40,156 bases of DNA from NCBI GenBank assembly GCA_046758065.1, contig JBHHZM010000011.1, positions 1 through 40,156 on the forward strand. The letters are read 5' to 3'. The DNA comes from JBHHZM01 sp046758065. GTDB lineage: Bacteria; Pseudomonadota; Alphaproteobacteria; JAAXGF01. How positions within the stretch are numbered: the first letter of the stretch is position 1; each line of letters begins with the position of its first letter. Positions 24,687-32,743 of this stretch are shown in pieces. The position numbers and the translations under genes were made by a program. The notes under the pieces are model-generated. The model had not been told where the DNA came from. It did not search any database and saw only the letters and a program-made list of their open reading frames with translations.

Positions 24687-25816
24687 CGTCTTACCGCGTC
24701 GAAATCGCCTCTGTGGTCACGCGCCATGACGGTCGAATCGCGCACCTCGTAGAACCGGGCGCGGTCGCCGAAGGCGGCAAACAGCGCGCGATCGGTACCG
24801 CTGAGCCAGGCCTGCGCGCCGATCATCGCGATCGCGTCGAACAACGCCCGGCGGTGATCCTCATCGAGGTGCGCCGCCACCTCGTCGAGCAGCAGCAGCG
24901 GCGGCGCCCCACGCCTGCGCGCCTGTAGTCGCGCCGCGGCCAGCACCATGGCGATCAGCAGCGCCTTCTGCTCGCCGGTCGAACACTGGGCGGCGGGCAT
25001 CGCCTTGGTCCGGTGACGGACCGCGAGATCACTGCGGTGCGGACCGATACGCGCGCCGCCCGCCTCGGCGTCGTGGCGACGCGCGTCGCTCAGGGCGGCG
25101 GCAAACCGCGCCTCGGCCTCGACCGCCGGCCCGGCGTCGAGCCAATCCTCGACCGCGCCGTCGAGTGTCACCTCGGCGCCCGGAAACGGCCCCACGCCGC
25201 GGGCCAGCACAGTGGCGAGATCGCGCACCGTCGCCCGCCGTCCCGCGGCGACGGCGACGCCACACGCCGCCATCGTGCCTTCGAGCGAGTCGAGCCAGAC
25301 CGCGTCCGCCGGTCCCTCGCGCAACAGCCGCGCGCGCTCGCGCAGCGCCCTCTCGTAGGCTGCGATCCGACGCGCGTGACCTGGGTCGAAGCCGTAGACC
25401 AGCCGGTCGAGAAAGCGCCGTCGGGCGCCCGCCCCGTCGACGAACAGCCGGTCGTGCGCCGGCGTCAGCCAAAGCACGCCGAACGCTTCGGCGAGCGCCG
25501 CCTGGCCGCGGGCCGGTCGGCCGTCGATCCTGACCACGCGGCGCGAATCGCTCGCGCCGGGGGCCTGGCCGGTACCGATATCGAACACGCCTTGGGGCGT
25601 CTCGACCGTCACCGCCACCGCCCAACCCGCATCCGGGGCAGCGTCGCGTCGCAACAGCTCACCCAGCCGGGCGCGGCGCAGTCCCGGCCCGGGCGACAGC
25701 AGCGACAGCGCCTCGAGGATGTTGGTCTTGCCGGCGCCGTTCGGTCCGCTCAGCACCACCGGGCGAGCGTCGGGCTCGACGACGATTCCGGAAAAGCTGC
25801 GGAAGTCGGTGAGCAC
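24683..25816 (-). CDS. recF: RecF, DNA replication/repair ATPase
   Basis: 377 residues from GTG 25816. The Walker A is LSGPNGAGKTNILEALSLLSPG, the ABC-type signature region CSTGEQKALLIAMVLAAARL, and the Walker B LLLLDEVAAHLDEDHR. RecF loads RecA onto gapped DNA with RecO and RecR. The start is uncertain: family members begin a few residues before TDFRSF with a strand like 'RLxLTDFR', and the codons just upstream here (AVRRLV) encode exactly that. No ATG, GTG or TTG occurs in frame between there and the dnaN stop; CTG codons at 25885/25882 follow GAGGG. The true protein may thus be about 22 residues longer. Confidence 0.93.
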   Translation of the reverse strand: MLTDFRSFSGIVVEPDARPVVLSGPNGAGKTNILEALSLLSPGPGLRRARLGELLRRDAAPDAGWAVAVTVETPQGVFDIGTGQAPGASDSRRVVRIDGRPARGQAALAEAFGVLWLTPAHDRLFVDGAGARRRFLDRLVYGFDPGHARRIAAYERALRERARLLREGPADAVWLDSLEGTMAACGVAVAAGRRATVRDLATVLARGVGPFPGAEVTLDGAVEDWLDAGPAVEAEARFAAALSDARRHDAEAGGARIGPHRSDLAVRHRTKAMPAAQCSTGEQKALLIAMVLAAARLQARRRGAPPLLLLDEVAAHLDEDHRRALFDAIAMIGAQAWLSGTDRALFAAFGDRARFYEVRDSTVMARDHRGDFDAVRR

Positions 25817-25892
25817 GAGGCGCCGGACCGCGACGCTGCGCGCAGCGTCGGGCTCGATCGCGAGGGATACGAGCGTACTCAGCAGCGCGCCC

Positions 25893-27011
25893 TCACACCC
25901 GCATCGGCATGAGCACGAACAGCGCGCTCGAATCGGCAGTATCGCGCATCACCGTCGGCGAGACCGAATCGGCCATGTCGAACCGGATGTCCTCGCCGTC
26001 GACCTGACCGGCCATGTCGAGCAGATAGCGCGAGTTGAAGCCGATCTGCAAATCGGGCGCGTCATATTCGACCTCGAGTTCCTCGCTCGCCCTGGCGCTG
26101 TCGGGACTGTTCGCCGAGATCACGAGACGGCCCTTGGTCAGGGCCAGCTTGATCGAACGCGTTTTCTCGGTCGAGATCGTCGCTACCCGATCGACCGCCT
26201 CGGCGAAACGCTTGCCGTCGATCGTCAAAAACTTGTCGTTTTCGGCGGGGATGACGCGATCGTACTCGGGGAAGGTGCCGTCGATCAGCTTCGACGTCAG
26301 CACGATGGCGTCGAAGGCGAAGCGCATCTTGGTCTCGGAGACCGAAATTGCGACGTCGCCGTCGACGTCCTCGACGAGCTTGCGCAGTTCGGTCACGGTT
26401 TTGCGCGGCACGATGACCTGGGGCATGTCCGCCGCGCCCTCGGGCAGCGGGACATCGACGCGCGACAGGCGGTGACCGTCGGTCGCCACGGCACGCAGCA
26501 CTGCGCCTTCGTCGCCGTCGGCGGCATGCACGAAGATGCCGTTGAGATAGTAGCGGGTCTCTTCGGTCGAAATGGCAAAGCGCGTCTTGTCGATGAGTCG
26601 CCTGAGGTTCGCCGCCGGCAGCGCGAAGGCGTGGCTGTATTCGCCCTCGGCCATCACCGGGAATTCCTCGGCGGGCAGCGCCGGCAACGAAAAGTCGGCG
26701 TGGCCGGCGCGCAGCGTCAGGTGATCGCCGCCCGCAACGGTCTCGATATCGACCTGCGCGCCCTCGGGCAGCTTGCGCACGATGTCGTAAAGCATGTGCG
26801 CCGCGGCGGTGGCGGCAGCGGCCCGATCGACCTCGGCCGGCACCTTTTCGACCACCACGAGGTCCATGTCGGTCGCCGTGACGCCGAGCGCGCCGTCGCC
26901 GGCCGCGAGGTGCACGTTCGAAAGGATGGGGATGGTCGTGCGTCGCTCGACGACGCTCTGTACGTGTGTCAGCGACTTGAGCAGCGTCGCGCGTTCGATG
27001 GTCAGTTTCAT
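25893..27011 (-). CDS. dnaN: DNA polymerase III beta subunit (sliding clamp)
   Basis: 372 residues, standard length. Starts MKLTIERATLLKSLTHVQSVVERRTTIPILSNVHLAA, the normal DnaN N-terminus, so ATG 27011 is chosen over an upstream in-frame ATG at 27071. The family features LIDKTRFAISTEETRYYLNGIFVHA and AVATDGHRLSRVDVPLP are present, and the C-terminus ALFVLMPMRV ends like other clamps (the 'MPMR' end). Three clamp domains can be followed along the chain. A candidate promoter lies about 110 bases upstream, so the gene may be transcribed separately from dnaA. Confidence 0.98.
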   Translation of the reverse strand: MKLTIERATLLKSLTHVQSVVERRTTIPILSNVHLAAGDGALGVTATDMDLVVVEKVPAEVDRAAAATAAAHMLYDIVRKLPEGAQVDIETVAGGDHLTLRAGHADFSLPALPAEEFPVMAEGEYSHAFALPAANLRRLIDKTRFAISTEETRYYLNGIFVHAADGDEGAVLRAVATDGHRLSRVDVPLPEGAADMPQVIVPRKTVTELRKLVEDVDGDVAISVSETKMRFAFDAIVLTSKLIDGTFPEYDRVIPAENDKFLTIDGKRFAEAVDRVATISTEKTRSIKLALTKGRLVISANSPDSARASEELEVEYDAPDLQIGFNSRYLLDMAGQVDGEDIRFDMADSVSPTVMRDTADSSALFVLMPMRV

Positions 27012-27121
27012 GGATTCGTCAGGCTTGCGCTTGAGCACCGCCGGGGCTCGGCGGCACGGTTTCCTATCCACCGGGCGTCACGAAACGGCGACGTTCGCGC
27101 ACCTTTCGCAGCCGGTACGCG

Positions 27122-27150
27122 ACTATAGCAGATTCCACCGATTCCGTCAG
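27122..27150 (-). promoter_or_regulatory. Candidate sigma-70-type promoter for dnaN
   Basis: On the minus strand CTGACG (27150-27145) and TATAGT (27127-27122) are separated by 17 bases, matching four of six and five of six consensus positions. It lies in the 200-base dnaA-dnaN gap, giving a leader of about 105 bases before dnaN. Confidence 0.45.
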
Positions 27151-27211
27151 AAAATTCAGCCGATTCAGACGCCCCGGCCGACGCCCGCCCCGGACCTTCG
27201 ATTCGTCGCTT

Positions 27212-28609
27212 TCAACCGCCCAGCATGCGCCGAAGAAGCTCGACGTCCTCGGCGAAGGCGGCGTCGGTTTCGCTCAGCTGTTCGACCTTCTTCACCGCGT
27301 GCATCACGGTGGTATGGTCGCGTCCGCCGAACTTGCGGCCGATCTCGGGCAGACTGCGCGAGGTAAGCTGCTTGGCGAGATACATCGCCACCTGGCGCGG
27401 TCGCGCCACCGCGCGCGCCCGGCGCGCCGAATGCATGTCGGCGACGCGCACGTTGAAATGCTCGGAGACGCGCTTCTGGATCTCCTCGATGGTGACGCGC
27501 CGGTCGTTGGCCCGCAGAAGATCCTGCAGGAGTTCCTGGGTGGTCTCGAGCGTCACCGGCCGGCCGACGAGGGTGGCGTGGGCGACGACGCGGTTGAGCG
27601 CACCTTCGAGTTCGCGGATGTTCGAGGTGATCTTGTGCGCGAGGAACTCGAGCACCTGCTGGGGCACGCTCTCGCTGCCGAGCCGGTCGAGTTTCGACTG
27701 CAGGATGCCGAGCCGCAGCTCGTAATCTGTGGGGTGGATGTCGGCCACCAGGCCCCAGCCGAGACGCGAACGCAGCCGTTCTTCCATGCGGTCGAGATCG
27801 GAAGGCGAGCGGTCGCCGGTGATGATGAGCTGGTGGTTCTGGTCGACGAGCGCGTTGAAGGTGTGGAAGAACTCCTCCTGGGTCGAGTCCTTGCCACCGA
27901 TGAACTGAACGTCGTCGATCATCAGCATGTCGACCGAGCGGAACTGTTCCTTGAACGCCATCGTATCCTGATAGCGCAGCGCCCGGATGAACTGGTACAT
28001 GAACTTCTCGGCCGAGAGATAGATCACGCGCCGGTTCGGATCGCGCTGGCGGATGTGCCAGGCGATGGCGTTCATCAAATGCGTCTTGCCGAGTCCGACG
28101 CCGCCGTAAATGAACAGCGGGTTGAAGGGCACCGTGTCGGCCTCGGCGACGCGCCGCGCCGCGGCGTGGGCGAACTCGTTCGACTTGCCGACGACGAAGT
28201 TTTCGAAGGTGAAGCGCCGGTCGAGCAGGCCGCCGGGGCCGCGGTCGTCGTTTTCGGCCGTTTCTGCGACCTTCGGCGCGGGCACGGCGCGCGCGGCGCG
28301 CTCTTCGACGGTGGCCGACGCGCTCTCGCCCGGCCCGCCGTCGTGAACGCCGATCCTGATGGCGCGGATGCTCGGATCCTCCCCCGACCACAACGCGCGG
28401 ATGCGGTCGGCGTAGCGCGACATCACCCATTCGCGCATGAACCGGGTCGGCACGCTCATCGAAACCTGACCGTCCCGCACGGTCGACAGTCTCAGCGGCT
28501 GCAGCCAGCTCTTGTATGCGGTGTCGCCGAATTCCGCACGCAGCCTGCCGCGCACGCGCGACCACTGATGATCGATGTCCGGTGCCGCCGCCTGGCTGGT
28601 TTTTTTCAC
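27212..28609 (-). CDS. dnaA: Chromosomal replication initiator DnaA
   Basis: 465 residues. Domain I (about 14-80; WSRVRGRLRAEFGDTAYKSWLQPLRL) and a short variable linker precede the AAA+ domain from about 131 (RRFTFENFVVGKSNEFAHAAA). Walker A is GGVGLGKTH (169-177), Walker B MLMIDDVQF (Asp232/Asp233), sensor I ITGDRSPSDL. The DNA-binding domain ends with RPRQVAMYLAKQLTSRSLPEIGRKFGGRDHTTVMHA, the DnaA signature. The start is GTG 28609 (MKKTSQ), nine bases after the rhodanese stop, which suggests transcription from further upstream. Initiates replication by melting the origin; no clear DnaA-box cluster is seen in this window. Confidence 0.98.
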   Translation of the reverse strand: MKKTSQAAAPDIDHQWSRVRGRLRAEFGDTAYKSWLQPLRLSTVRDGQVSMSVPTRFMREWVMSRYADRIRALWSGEDPSIRAIRIGVHDGGPGESASATVEERAARAVPAPKVAETAENDDRGPGGLLDRRFTFENFVVGKSNEFAHAAARRVAEADTVPFNPLFIYGGVGLGKTHLMNAIAWHIRQRDPNRRVIYLSAEKFMYQFIRALRYQDTMAFKEQFRSVDMLMIDDVQFIGGKDSTQEEFFHTFNALVDQNHQLIITGDRSPSDLDRMEERLRSRLGWGLVADIHPTDYELRLGILQSKLDRLGSESVPQQVLEFLAHKITSNIRELEGALNRVVAHATLVGRPVTLETTQELLQDLLRANDRRVTIEEIQKRVSEHFNVRVADMHSARRARAVARPRQVAMYLAKQLTSRSLPEIGRKFGGRDHTTVMHAVKKVEQLSETDAAFAEDVELLRRMLGG

Positions 28610-28618
28610 AGCTTTCGC

Positions 28619-29086
28619 CTAACCCTGCGCCCAGGGAAGCCCCTTGGCCTTCCATCCTCCGAGGGCGCCGCGGTGCCTGTCACCGTCGAGCGGTCCCTCG
28701 AACCCTTCCGCCATGTTGTAGCAGCGCGTGAAGCCCTTGAGCGTCATCGCTCGCGCCGCCTGCGCGCTGCGCTGACCGGAACGGCACATGAAGATCACCG
28801 TGGCGTCGGGCGTTACGCCGCGCGTCGCGAGTTCCGCCGAGAAATTCGGATTTTCGTTCATCGCCGGAAACGCCTGCCACGAGACGAAAACGGGCTGCTT
28901 GCCGGCCTCGCTGAGGTCGGTAATGCCGACGAACGCCCACTCGGGCTGCGTGCGCACGTCGACGAGGACGGCGTGCGGATCGTCGCGCAGCAGGCGCCAC
29001 GCTTCCTCCGGCAGCACCTCGCCGGCGTAACCGGAATGTGGATCGGCGCGCGCCGCGGCGGCCTTATGCACGTCATCAAGCGACAT
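28619..29086 (-). CDS. Single-domain rhodanese-like sulfurtransferase
   Basis: 155 residues. Rhodanese fold elements: EVLPEEAWRLLRDDPHAVLVDVRTQPEWAFVGI, and the active-site loop VIFMCRSGQRSAQAARAM with Cys101 in CRSGQRS, the persulfide-forming form. A middle loop (SEAGKQPVFVSWQAFPAMNENPNF) is longer than in minimal rhodaneses, as in a group of alphaproteobacterial proteins. ATG 29086 (MSLDDVHKAAAARADPHSGY) is preferred; residues upstream are basic, aromatic and unlike the family. It sits between rpsT and dnaA, nine bases before dnaA, so both may be on one transcript. The sulfur acceptor is unknown. Confidence 0.9.
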   Translation of the reverse strand: MSLDDVHKAAAARADPHSGYAGEVLPEEAWRLLRDDPHAVLVDVRTQPEWAFVGITDLSEAGKQPVFVSWQAFPAMNENPNFSAELATRGVTPDATVIFMCRSGQRSAQAARAMTLKGFTRCYNMAEGFEGPLDGDRHRGALGGWKAKGLPWAQG

Positions 29087-29370
29087 CGCTTCGCCACAAC
29101 CCCACAGCGAAATTTTGCGTCGCCGAGACTGTCGAAATGATTCTCCGCCCCACGATGTCCATCCCCATGTTCGGTAGCGACAAAACGTTCCCTTCGCGGC
29201 CGCTATGGCGGCAACGCCCGGACGAAAATCGCACCGACTTCTAATTTGAATGTGCGACGTCACTCCCAAATCGCCGCACGAGCGGTAGAGTAAACGCGCA
29301 ACCCACCTGCTGGCAATAGGTCCGAAAGAGGAACGCGAAAAAACTTTTCGCCGCGGCTCCCGACGGCAAC

Positions 29371-29399
29371 AAAAAAGGCCGCGCCATGCCGGCGCGGCC
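29371..29399 (-). terminator. Intrinsic terminator after rpsT
   Basis: On the minus strand GGCCGCGCC (29399-29391) pairs perfectly with GGCGCGGCC (29385-29377) around a five-base loop, followed directly by TTTTTT (29376-29371). It lies 30 bases after the rpsT stop, the clearest terminator in the window. Transcription reaching rhodanese-dnaA must therefore start in 29087-29370 or read through. Confidence 0.9.
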
Positions 29400-29428
29400 G
29401 AGCGATGCCGCTCGGTGTGAACATCCGT

Positions 29429-29689
29429 TCACATGGCGTTGATGCGCGCCGCAAGCCGCGAGATTTTGCGCGCCGCAGTGTTGCGATGAAGAACGCCCCT
29501 GCTCACGCCGCGCATCATCTCGGGCTGGGCGTGTCTCAGGGCCTCGTTCGCGGCGTCCTTGTCGCCGCTCGCGATCGCCGCCTCGACGTTCTTGACGAAC
29601 GTGCGCACGCGGCTCATGCGCGAGCGGTTGATCGTCGTGCGCCGCGCGGTCTGGCGGGCGCGTTTCTTCGCCGACTGGATGTTGGCCAT
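29429..29689 (-). CDS. rpsT: 30S ribosomal protein S20
   Basis: 86 residues, normal length. MANIQSAKKRARQTARRTTINRSRMSRVRTFVKNVEAAIASGDKDAANEALRHAQPEMMRGVSRGVLHRNTAARKISRLAARINAM is the canonical S20 sequence pattern: basic helices, KNV, and the conserved 'GV.h.n.AaRk.SRLa..i' C-terminus. It binds 16S rRNA early in 30S assembly. AGAAGG lies just upstream of ATG 29689. Followed by a strong terminator. Its place near dnaA is the common alphaproteobacterial arrangement. Confidence 0.97.
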   Translation of the reverse strand: MANIQSAKKRARQTARRTTINRSRMSRVRTFVKNVEAAIASGDKDAANEALRHAQPEMMRGVSRGVLHRNTAARKISRLAARINAM

Positions 29690-29799
29690 GATCCTTCTTT
29701 CAAACGTTCGCCCGAGCACGAGATTTCGACACCGCCCGGCGCCGGGTGGCGGTTATATCGCCCGCGGCCGGTGCCGTCAATCGCCGCGGACCGCCCGGT

Positions 29800-30573
29800 T
29801 CAGCGATTCTCGAACGCGGGCTGACGCTTCTCGGCGAAGGCGGCCATGCCCTCCTTGCGGTCCTCGGTGGCGAAAGTCGACTGGAACAGGCGGCGTTCGA
29901 AGCGGACGCCCTCGGCGAGGCCGATCTCGAAGGCGCGGTTGACCGCTTCCTTCGCCATGGCCACGGCGGGACCCGACATGTCGGCGATGCGCTCGGCCGC
30001 CTTGACCGCTTCCCCGACCACATCGGCGGCGGGTACGATGCGGCTCACGAGCCCGGCGCGCTCGGCCTCTTCGGCGTCCATCATGCGTCCCGTCAGGATC
30101 ATCTCCATGGCTTTCGCCTTGCCGACGGCGCGGGTAAGCCGCTGGGTGCCGCCCGCGCCCGGAATGGTGCCGAGCGTGATCTCGGGCTGGCCGAACTTGG
30201 CGCTGTCGGCGGCGATGATCACGTCGCACATCATCGCCAGCTCGCAGCCGCCGCCGAGGGCGTAGCCGGCGACCGCGGCGATCACCGGCTTGCGGCAACG
30301 GGCGATGCGCTCCCACGGGGCGATGAAGTCGTCCCTGACCACGTCGATGAACCCCTTGTCCATTATCTCCTTGATGTCGGCGCCGGCGGCGAAGGCGCGC
30401 TCGCTGCCGGTGACGACGACCGCTCTGATCTCCTCGTCGCTCTCGAAGCGGTCGAGCGCCTGGTTGAGCTCGCCGATGAGCTGGGCGTTGATCGCATTGA
30501 GCGCATTGCTCCGGTTCAGGGTGACGAGGCCGACGTGTCCCCGGGTCTCGACGATGATGGTCTTGTAAGCCAT
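29800..30573 (-). CDS. Enoyl-CoA hydratase (crotonase family)
   Basis: 257 residues, full-length crotonase. The oxyanion-hole motif is SERAFAAGADIKEI, and both catalytic glutamates are present: Glu111 in GYALGGGCELAMMCD and Glu131 in KFGQPEITLGTIPGAGGTQRL. This is the mitochondrial-ECHS1-like subtype, which hydrates short-chain 2-enoyl-CoA in beta-oxidation. GGAG precedes ATG 30573. The gene lies downstream of mutM on the same strand after 228 bases that show no other gene. Its (S)-3-hydroxyacyl product would feed fatty-acid oxidation rather than PhaC directly. Confidence 0.95.
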   Translation of the reverse strand: MAYKTIIVETRGHVGLVTLNRSNALNAINAQLIGELNQALDRFESDEEIRAVVVTGSERAFAAGADIKEIMDKGFIDVVRDDFIAPWERIARCRKPVIAAVAGYALGGGCELAMMCDVIIAADSAKFGQPEITLGTIPGAGGTQRLTRAVGKAKAMEMILTGRMMDAEEAERAGLVSRIVPAADVVGEAVKAAERIADMSGPAVAMAKEAVNRAFEIGLAEGVRFERRLFQSTFATEDRKEGMAAFAEKRQPAFENR

Positions 30574-30801
30574 GGCTGTACTCCGTCCGCTGGGCGCCCG
30601 ACGAGCGGTCGAACAAGGGCTCGCACGGGCGATGACGAAACCGGTTGGGCGCCGCGCTTTTCGCGCGCCGGTTCGGCCGGATACCAAGAATCGGCGGCCC
30701 GACGACGGAGCCGCGCGGAAAACTCCCGGGCGCCGTAATAGCACGACGCCGCAGCAAGACAAGAGAAACTTCCCCGCCGCGCGGCGGGCGCGGAACGCCG
30801 T

Positions 30802-31632
30802 TCAGCGCTGGCAGCGCGAGCAGAAAAAGGTCGAGCGGCCGGTCTGCACGATGCGCCGGATCGGCGCGTCCGCATCGCAGCGCGGGCAGGTCTCGCCCTC
30901 GCGGTCGTAGACCGCGAAACGGTGCTGGAAGTAGCCGAGTTCGCCCGAGGCCTGAACGTAGTCGCGCAGACTCGAGCCGCCGCCGGCGATGGCCTCGGCA
31001 AGCACGTCGCGCACCGCCCGCGCGAGCCGCTCGGCGCGGCGGCCCGCCACCGTATAAGCCATGCGGCGCGGCGACAGGCGGGCGCGGAACAGCGCCTCAC
31101 AGGCATAGATGTTGCCGATGCCGGCCACCACGCGCTGGTCGAGAAGCGCCGCCTTGATCGACGTGCGCTTGCCTGCGAGGAGCGCGGCGAGCGCCGCTCC
31201 GTGGAAGGCATTGCCGAGCGGTTCGAGCCCGAGCCGCGCGAACAGCGGGTGGGTTTCGAGCGCGTCGGCGCGCACCAGCGTGATCAGGCCGAAGCGGCGG
31301 GCGTCGTTGAACACGATACGGGCGCCGTCGTCGGTATGGAAGATCACGTGATCGTGGCGCCCGGGCGCGGGCGGCGCGCCCTGGTGAATCACGATACGGC
31401 CCGACATGCCGAGGTGGACGACCAGCACCTCGCCATCGTCGAGATCGACGAGAAGGTATTTCGCCCGGCGGCGCACGGTGACGACGCGACGACCGACGAG
31501 ACGCTCGGCGAAACGCGCCGGCAGCGGGATACGCAGCGCGGACGCGCGCTGTTCGACGCGCCGGAAGCGGCGGCCGACAAGGCAGGCGCTCAGACCGCGA
31601 CATACGGTCTCGACCTCGGGAAGCTCGGGCAT
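30802..31632 (-). CDS. mutM: Formamidopyrimidine-DNA glycosylase (Fpg)
   Basis: 276 residues. Starts MPELPEVETVCRGL, with the catalytic Pro2 and Glu3 at the mature N-terminus; Lys58 (RRAKYLLVDL) is the conserved lysine. The H2TH region is KAALLDQRVVAGIGNIYACEALFRARLSP. The C-terminal zinc finger CPRCDADAPIRRIVQTGRSTFFCSRCQR has four cysteines and the DNA-contacting Arg. It excises 8-oxoguanine and formamidopyrimidines and cuts the abasic site. It diverges from ubiE across 123 bases, the usual alphaproteobacterial mutM-ubiE arrangement. Confidence 0.98.
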   Translation of the reverse strand: MPELPEVETVCRGLSACLVGRRFRRVEQRASALRIPLPARFAERLVGRRVVTVRRRAKYLLVDLDDGEVLVVHLGMSGRIVIHQGAPPAPGRHDHVIFHTDDGARIVFNDARRFGLITLVRADALETHPLFARLGLEPLGNAFHGAALAALLAGKRTSIKAALLDQRVVAGIGNIYACEALFRARLSPRRMAYTVAGRRAERLARAVRDVLAEAIAGGGSSLRDYVQASGELGYFQHRFAVYDREGETCPRCDADAPIRRIVQTGRSTFFCSRCQR

Positions 31633-31704
31633 GGCGCGCCACGTTAGCGGTCTTTGCCGCGCGCCGCCACGCCGCGCTTCTCAAAACAGGTGTCGCGGGC
31701 TAGA

Positions 31705-31721
31705 GTTTCCAAATGTGAAAC
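31705..31721. promoter_or_regulatory. Dyad GTTTC-N7-GAAAC in the mutM-ubiE divergent region
   Basis: GTTTCCAAATGTGAAAC has five-base inverted arms and a seven-base AT-rich centre, 35 bases before the ATG of the XRE-UbiE protein. Small TTTC/GAAA-type dyads are common operators of XRE-family regulators, so it may be the target of the protein's own N-terminal domain. This is inference. Confidence 0.4.
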
Positions 31722-31755
31722 CCGAGTGCTGCGCGTGGCCGACCCCCGCCGATCG

Positions 31756-32739
31756 ATGAACAACAACATTCGCCGCTGGCGCGAGGCGCGCGGTCTCAGT
31801 CAGGAGGCGCTCGGCCGCTTGGTCGGTTTGAGCAAACCGACGATCTCGAAGCTCGAGCGCGGCGGCCTGCACCTGCGCGACGTGACCATCGCCAAACTGG
31901 TCGACGCGCTCGACGTCACCGCCGGCGAGCTTCTCGGCGACTTCGCGAACGCCCCGCCGGCGGTTGCCGCCGCTCCGCGGTCCTCCGGACCGGCGGCCGA
32001 CGGTGAAACCGATTTCGGCTTCCGCCGGGTGGCGCGCGACCAGAAACCGCGGCTCGTGGGCGGCGTCTTCACCAGCGTCGCGCGCCGTTACGATCTGATG
32101 AACGACCTGATGAGCGTCGGCGTTCACCGCCTGTGGAAGAGCGAGATGGTCGATTGGCTGAGGCCGCGCGCCGGCCTGCATCTGGTCGACGTCGCCGGCG
32201 GCACGGGCGACATCGCCCTGCGCGTGCTCGAACGCACCAGCGGCGCGGTGCGCATCGCCGTCTGCGACGCCAACGAGGCGATGCTTCAGGTCGGCCGCGA
32301 CCGCGCGCTCGACCGCGGCGTCTGCACCGCCATCGACTGGCTCTGCGGCGACGCCGAGCGCCTGCCGTTCGCCGACGCTTCGACCGACGCCTACACCATC
32401 GCCTTCGGCATCCGCAACGTCACCCGCATCGACGCCGCGCTCGCCGAGGCGCGCCGCGTGCTCCGTCCCGGCGGACGCTTCCTCTGCCTCGAGTTCAGCC
32501 GGGTCGCCGTCCCCGGTCTCGGGGCGCTCTACGACGCCTATTCGTTCGAGGTGCTGCCGGCGCTGGGCGAGGTCGTCGCCGGCGATCGCGCCGCCTATCG
32601 CTACTTGGCCGAGAGCATCCGCACCTTTCCCGACCAGGAGCGTTTCGCCGCCATGATCGCCGCGGCGGGACTCGGCAACGTGAGCTACCGCAACCTCTCC
32701 GGAGGCATCGCCGCCCTGCACTCGGCCTGGCGAATCTGA
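31756..32739 (+). CDS. ubiE: UbiE methyltransferase with N-terminal XRE helix-turn-helix domain
   Basis: 327 residues, about 75-80 longer than ordinary UbiE. Residues 2-60 are a full XRE/Cro HTH: IRRWREARGLSQEALGRLVGLSKPTISKLERG, then LRDVTIAKLVDALDVTAGELLG. An Ala/Pro linker (64-82) leads into UbiE: DFGFRRVARDQKPRLVGGVFTSVARRYDLMNDLMSVGVHRLWKSEMVDWLRPR, SAM site DVAGGTGDIA (145-154), CGDAERLPFAD, TIAFGIRNVTRID, RRVLRPGGRFLCLEFS. UbiE C-methylates ubiquinone and menaquinone precursors. No ATG, GTG or TTG in frame separates the domains before FGFR, so it is one polypeptide. ATG 31756 has a poor ribosome binding site; GTG 31735 is an alternative. ubiB follows after four bases. Confidence 0.93.
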   Translation: MNNNIRRWREARGLSQEALGRLVGLSKPTISKLERGGLHLRDVTIAKLVDALDVTAGELLGDFANAPPAVAAAPRSSGPAADGETDFGFRRVARDQKPRLVGGVFTSVARRYDLMNDLMSVGVHRLWKSEMVDWLRPRAGLHLVDVAGGTGDIALRVLERTSGAVRIAVCDANEAMLQVGRDRALDRGVCTAIDWLCGDAERLPFADASTDAYTIAFGIRNVTRIDAALAEARRVLRPGGRFLCLEFSRVAVPGLGALYDAYSFEVLPALGEVVAGDRAAYRYLAESIRTFPDQERFAAMIAAAGLGNVSYRNLSGGIAALHSAWRI

Positions 32740-32743
32740 GGCC

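Noticed and set aside
22629..24752. Long plus-strand open frame opposite gyrB
   Set aside because: Antisense shadow of gyrB; no ribosome binding site, no recognisable domain, and the minus strand is certain.
27012..27211. Replication origin in the dnaA-dnaN gap
   Set aside because: Only one imperfect box (CTATCCACC) is present; a promoter explains the AT-richer stretch better.
29087..29370. Replication origin between rpsT and the dnaA transcript
   Set aside because: No cluster of TTATCCACA-type boxes and no AT-rich unwinding region was seen; the gene order alone does not place oriC here.
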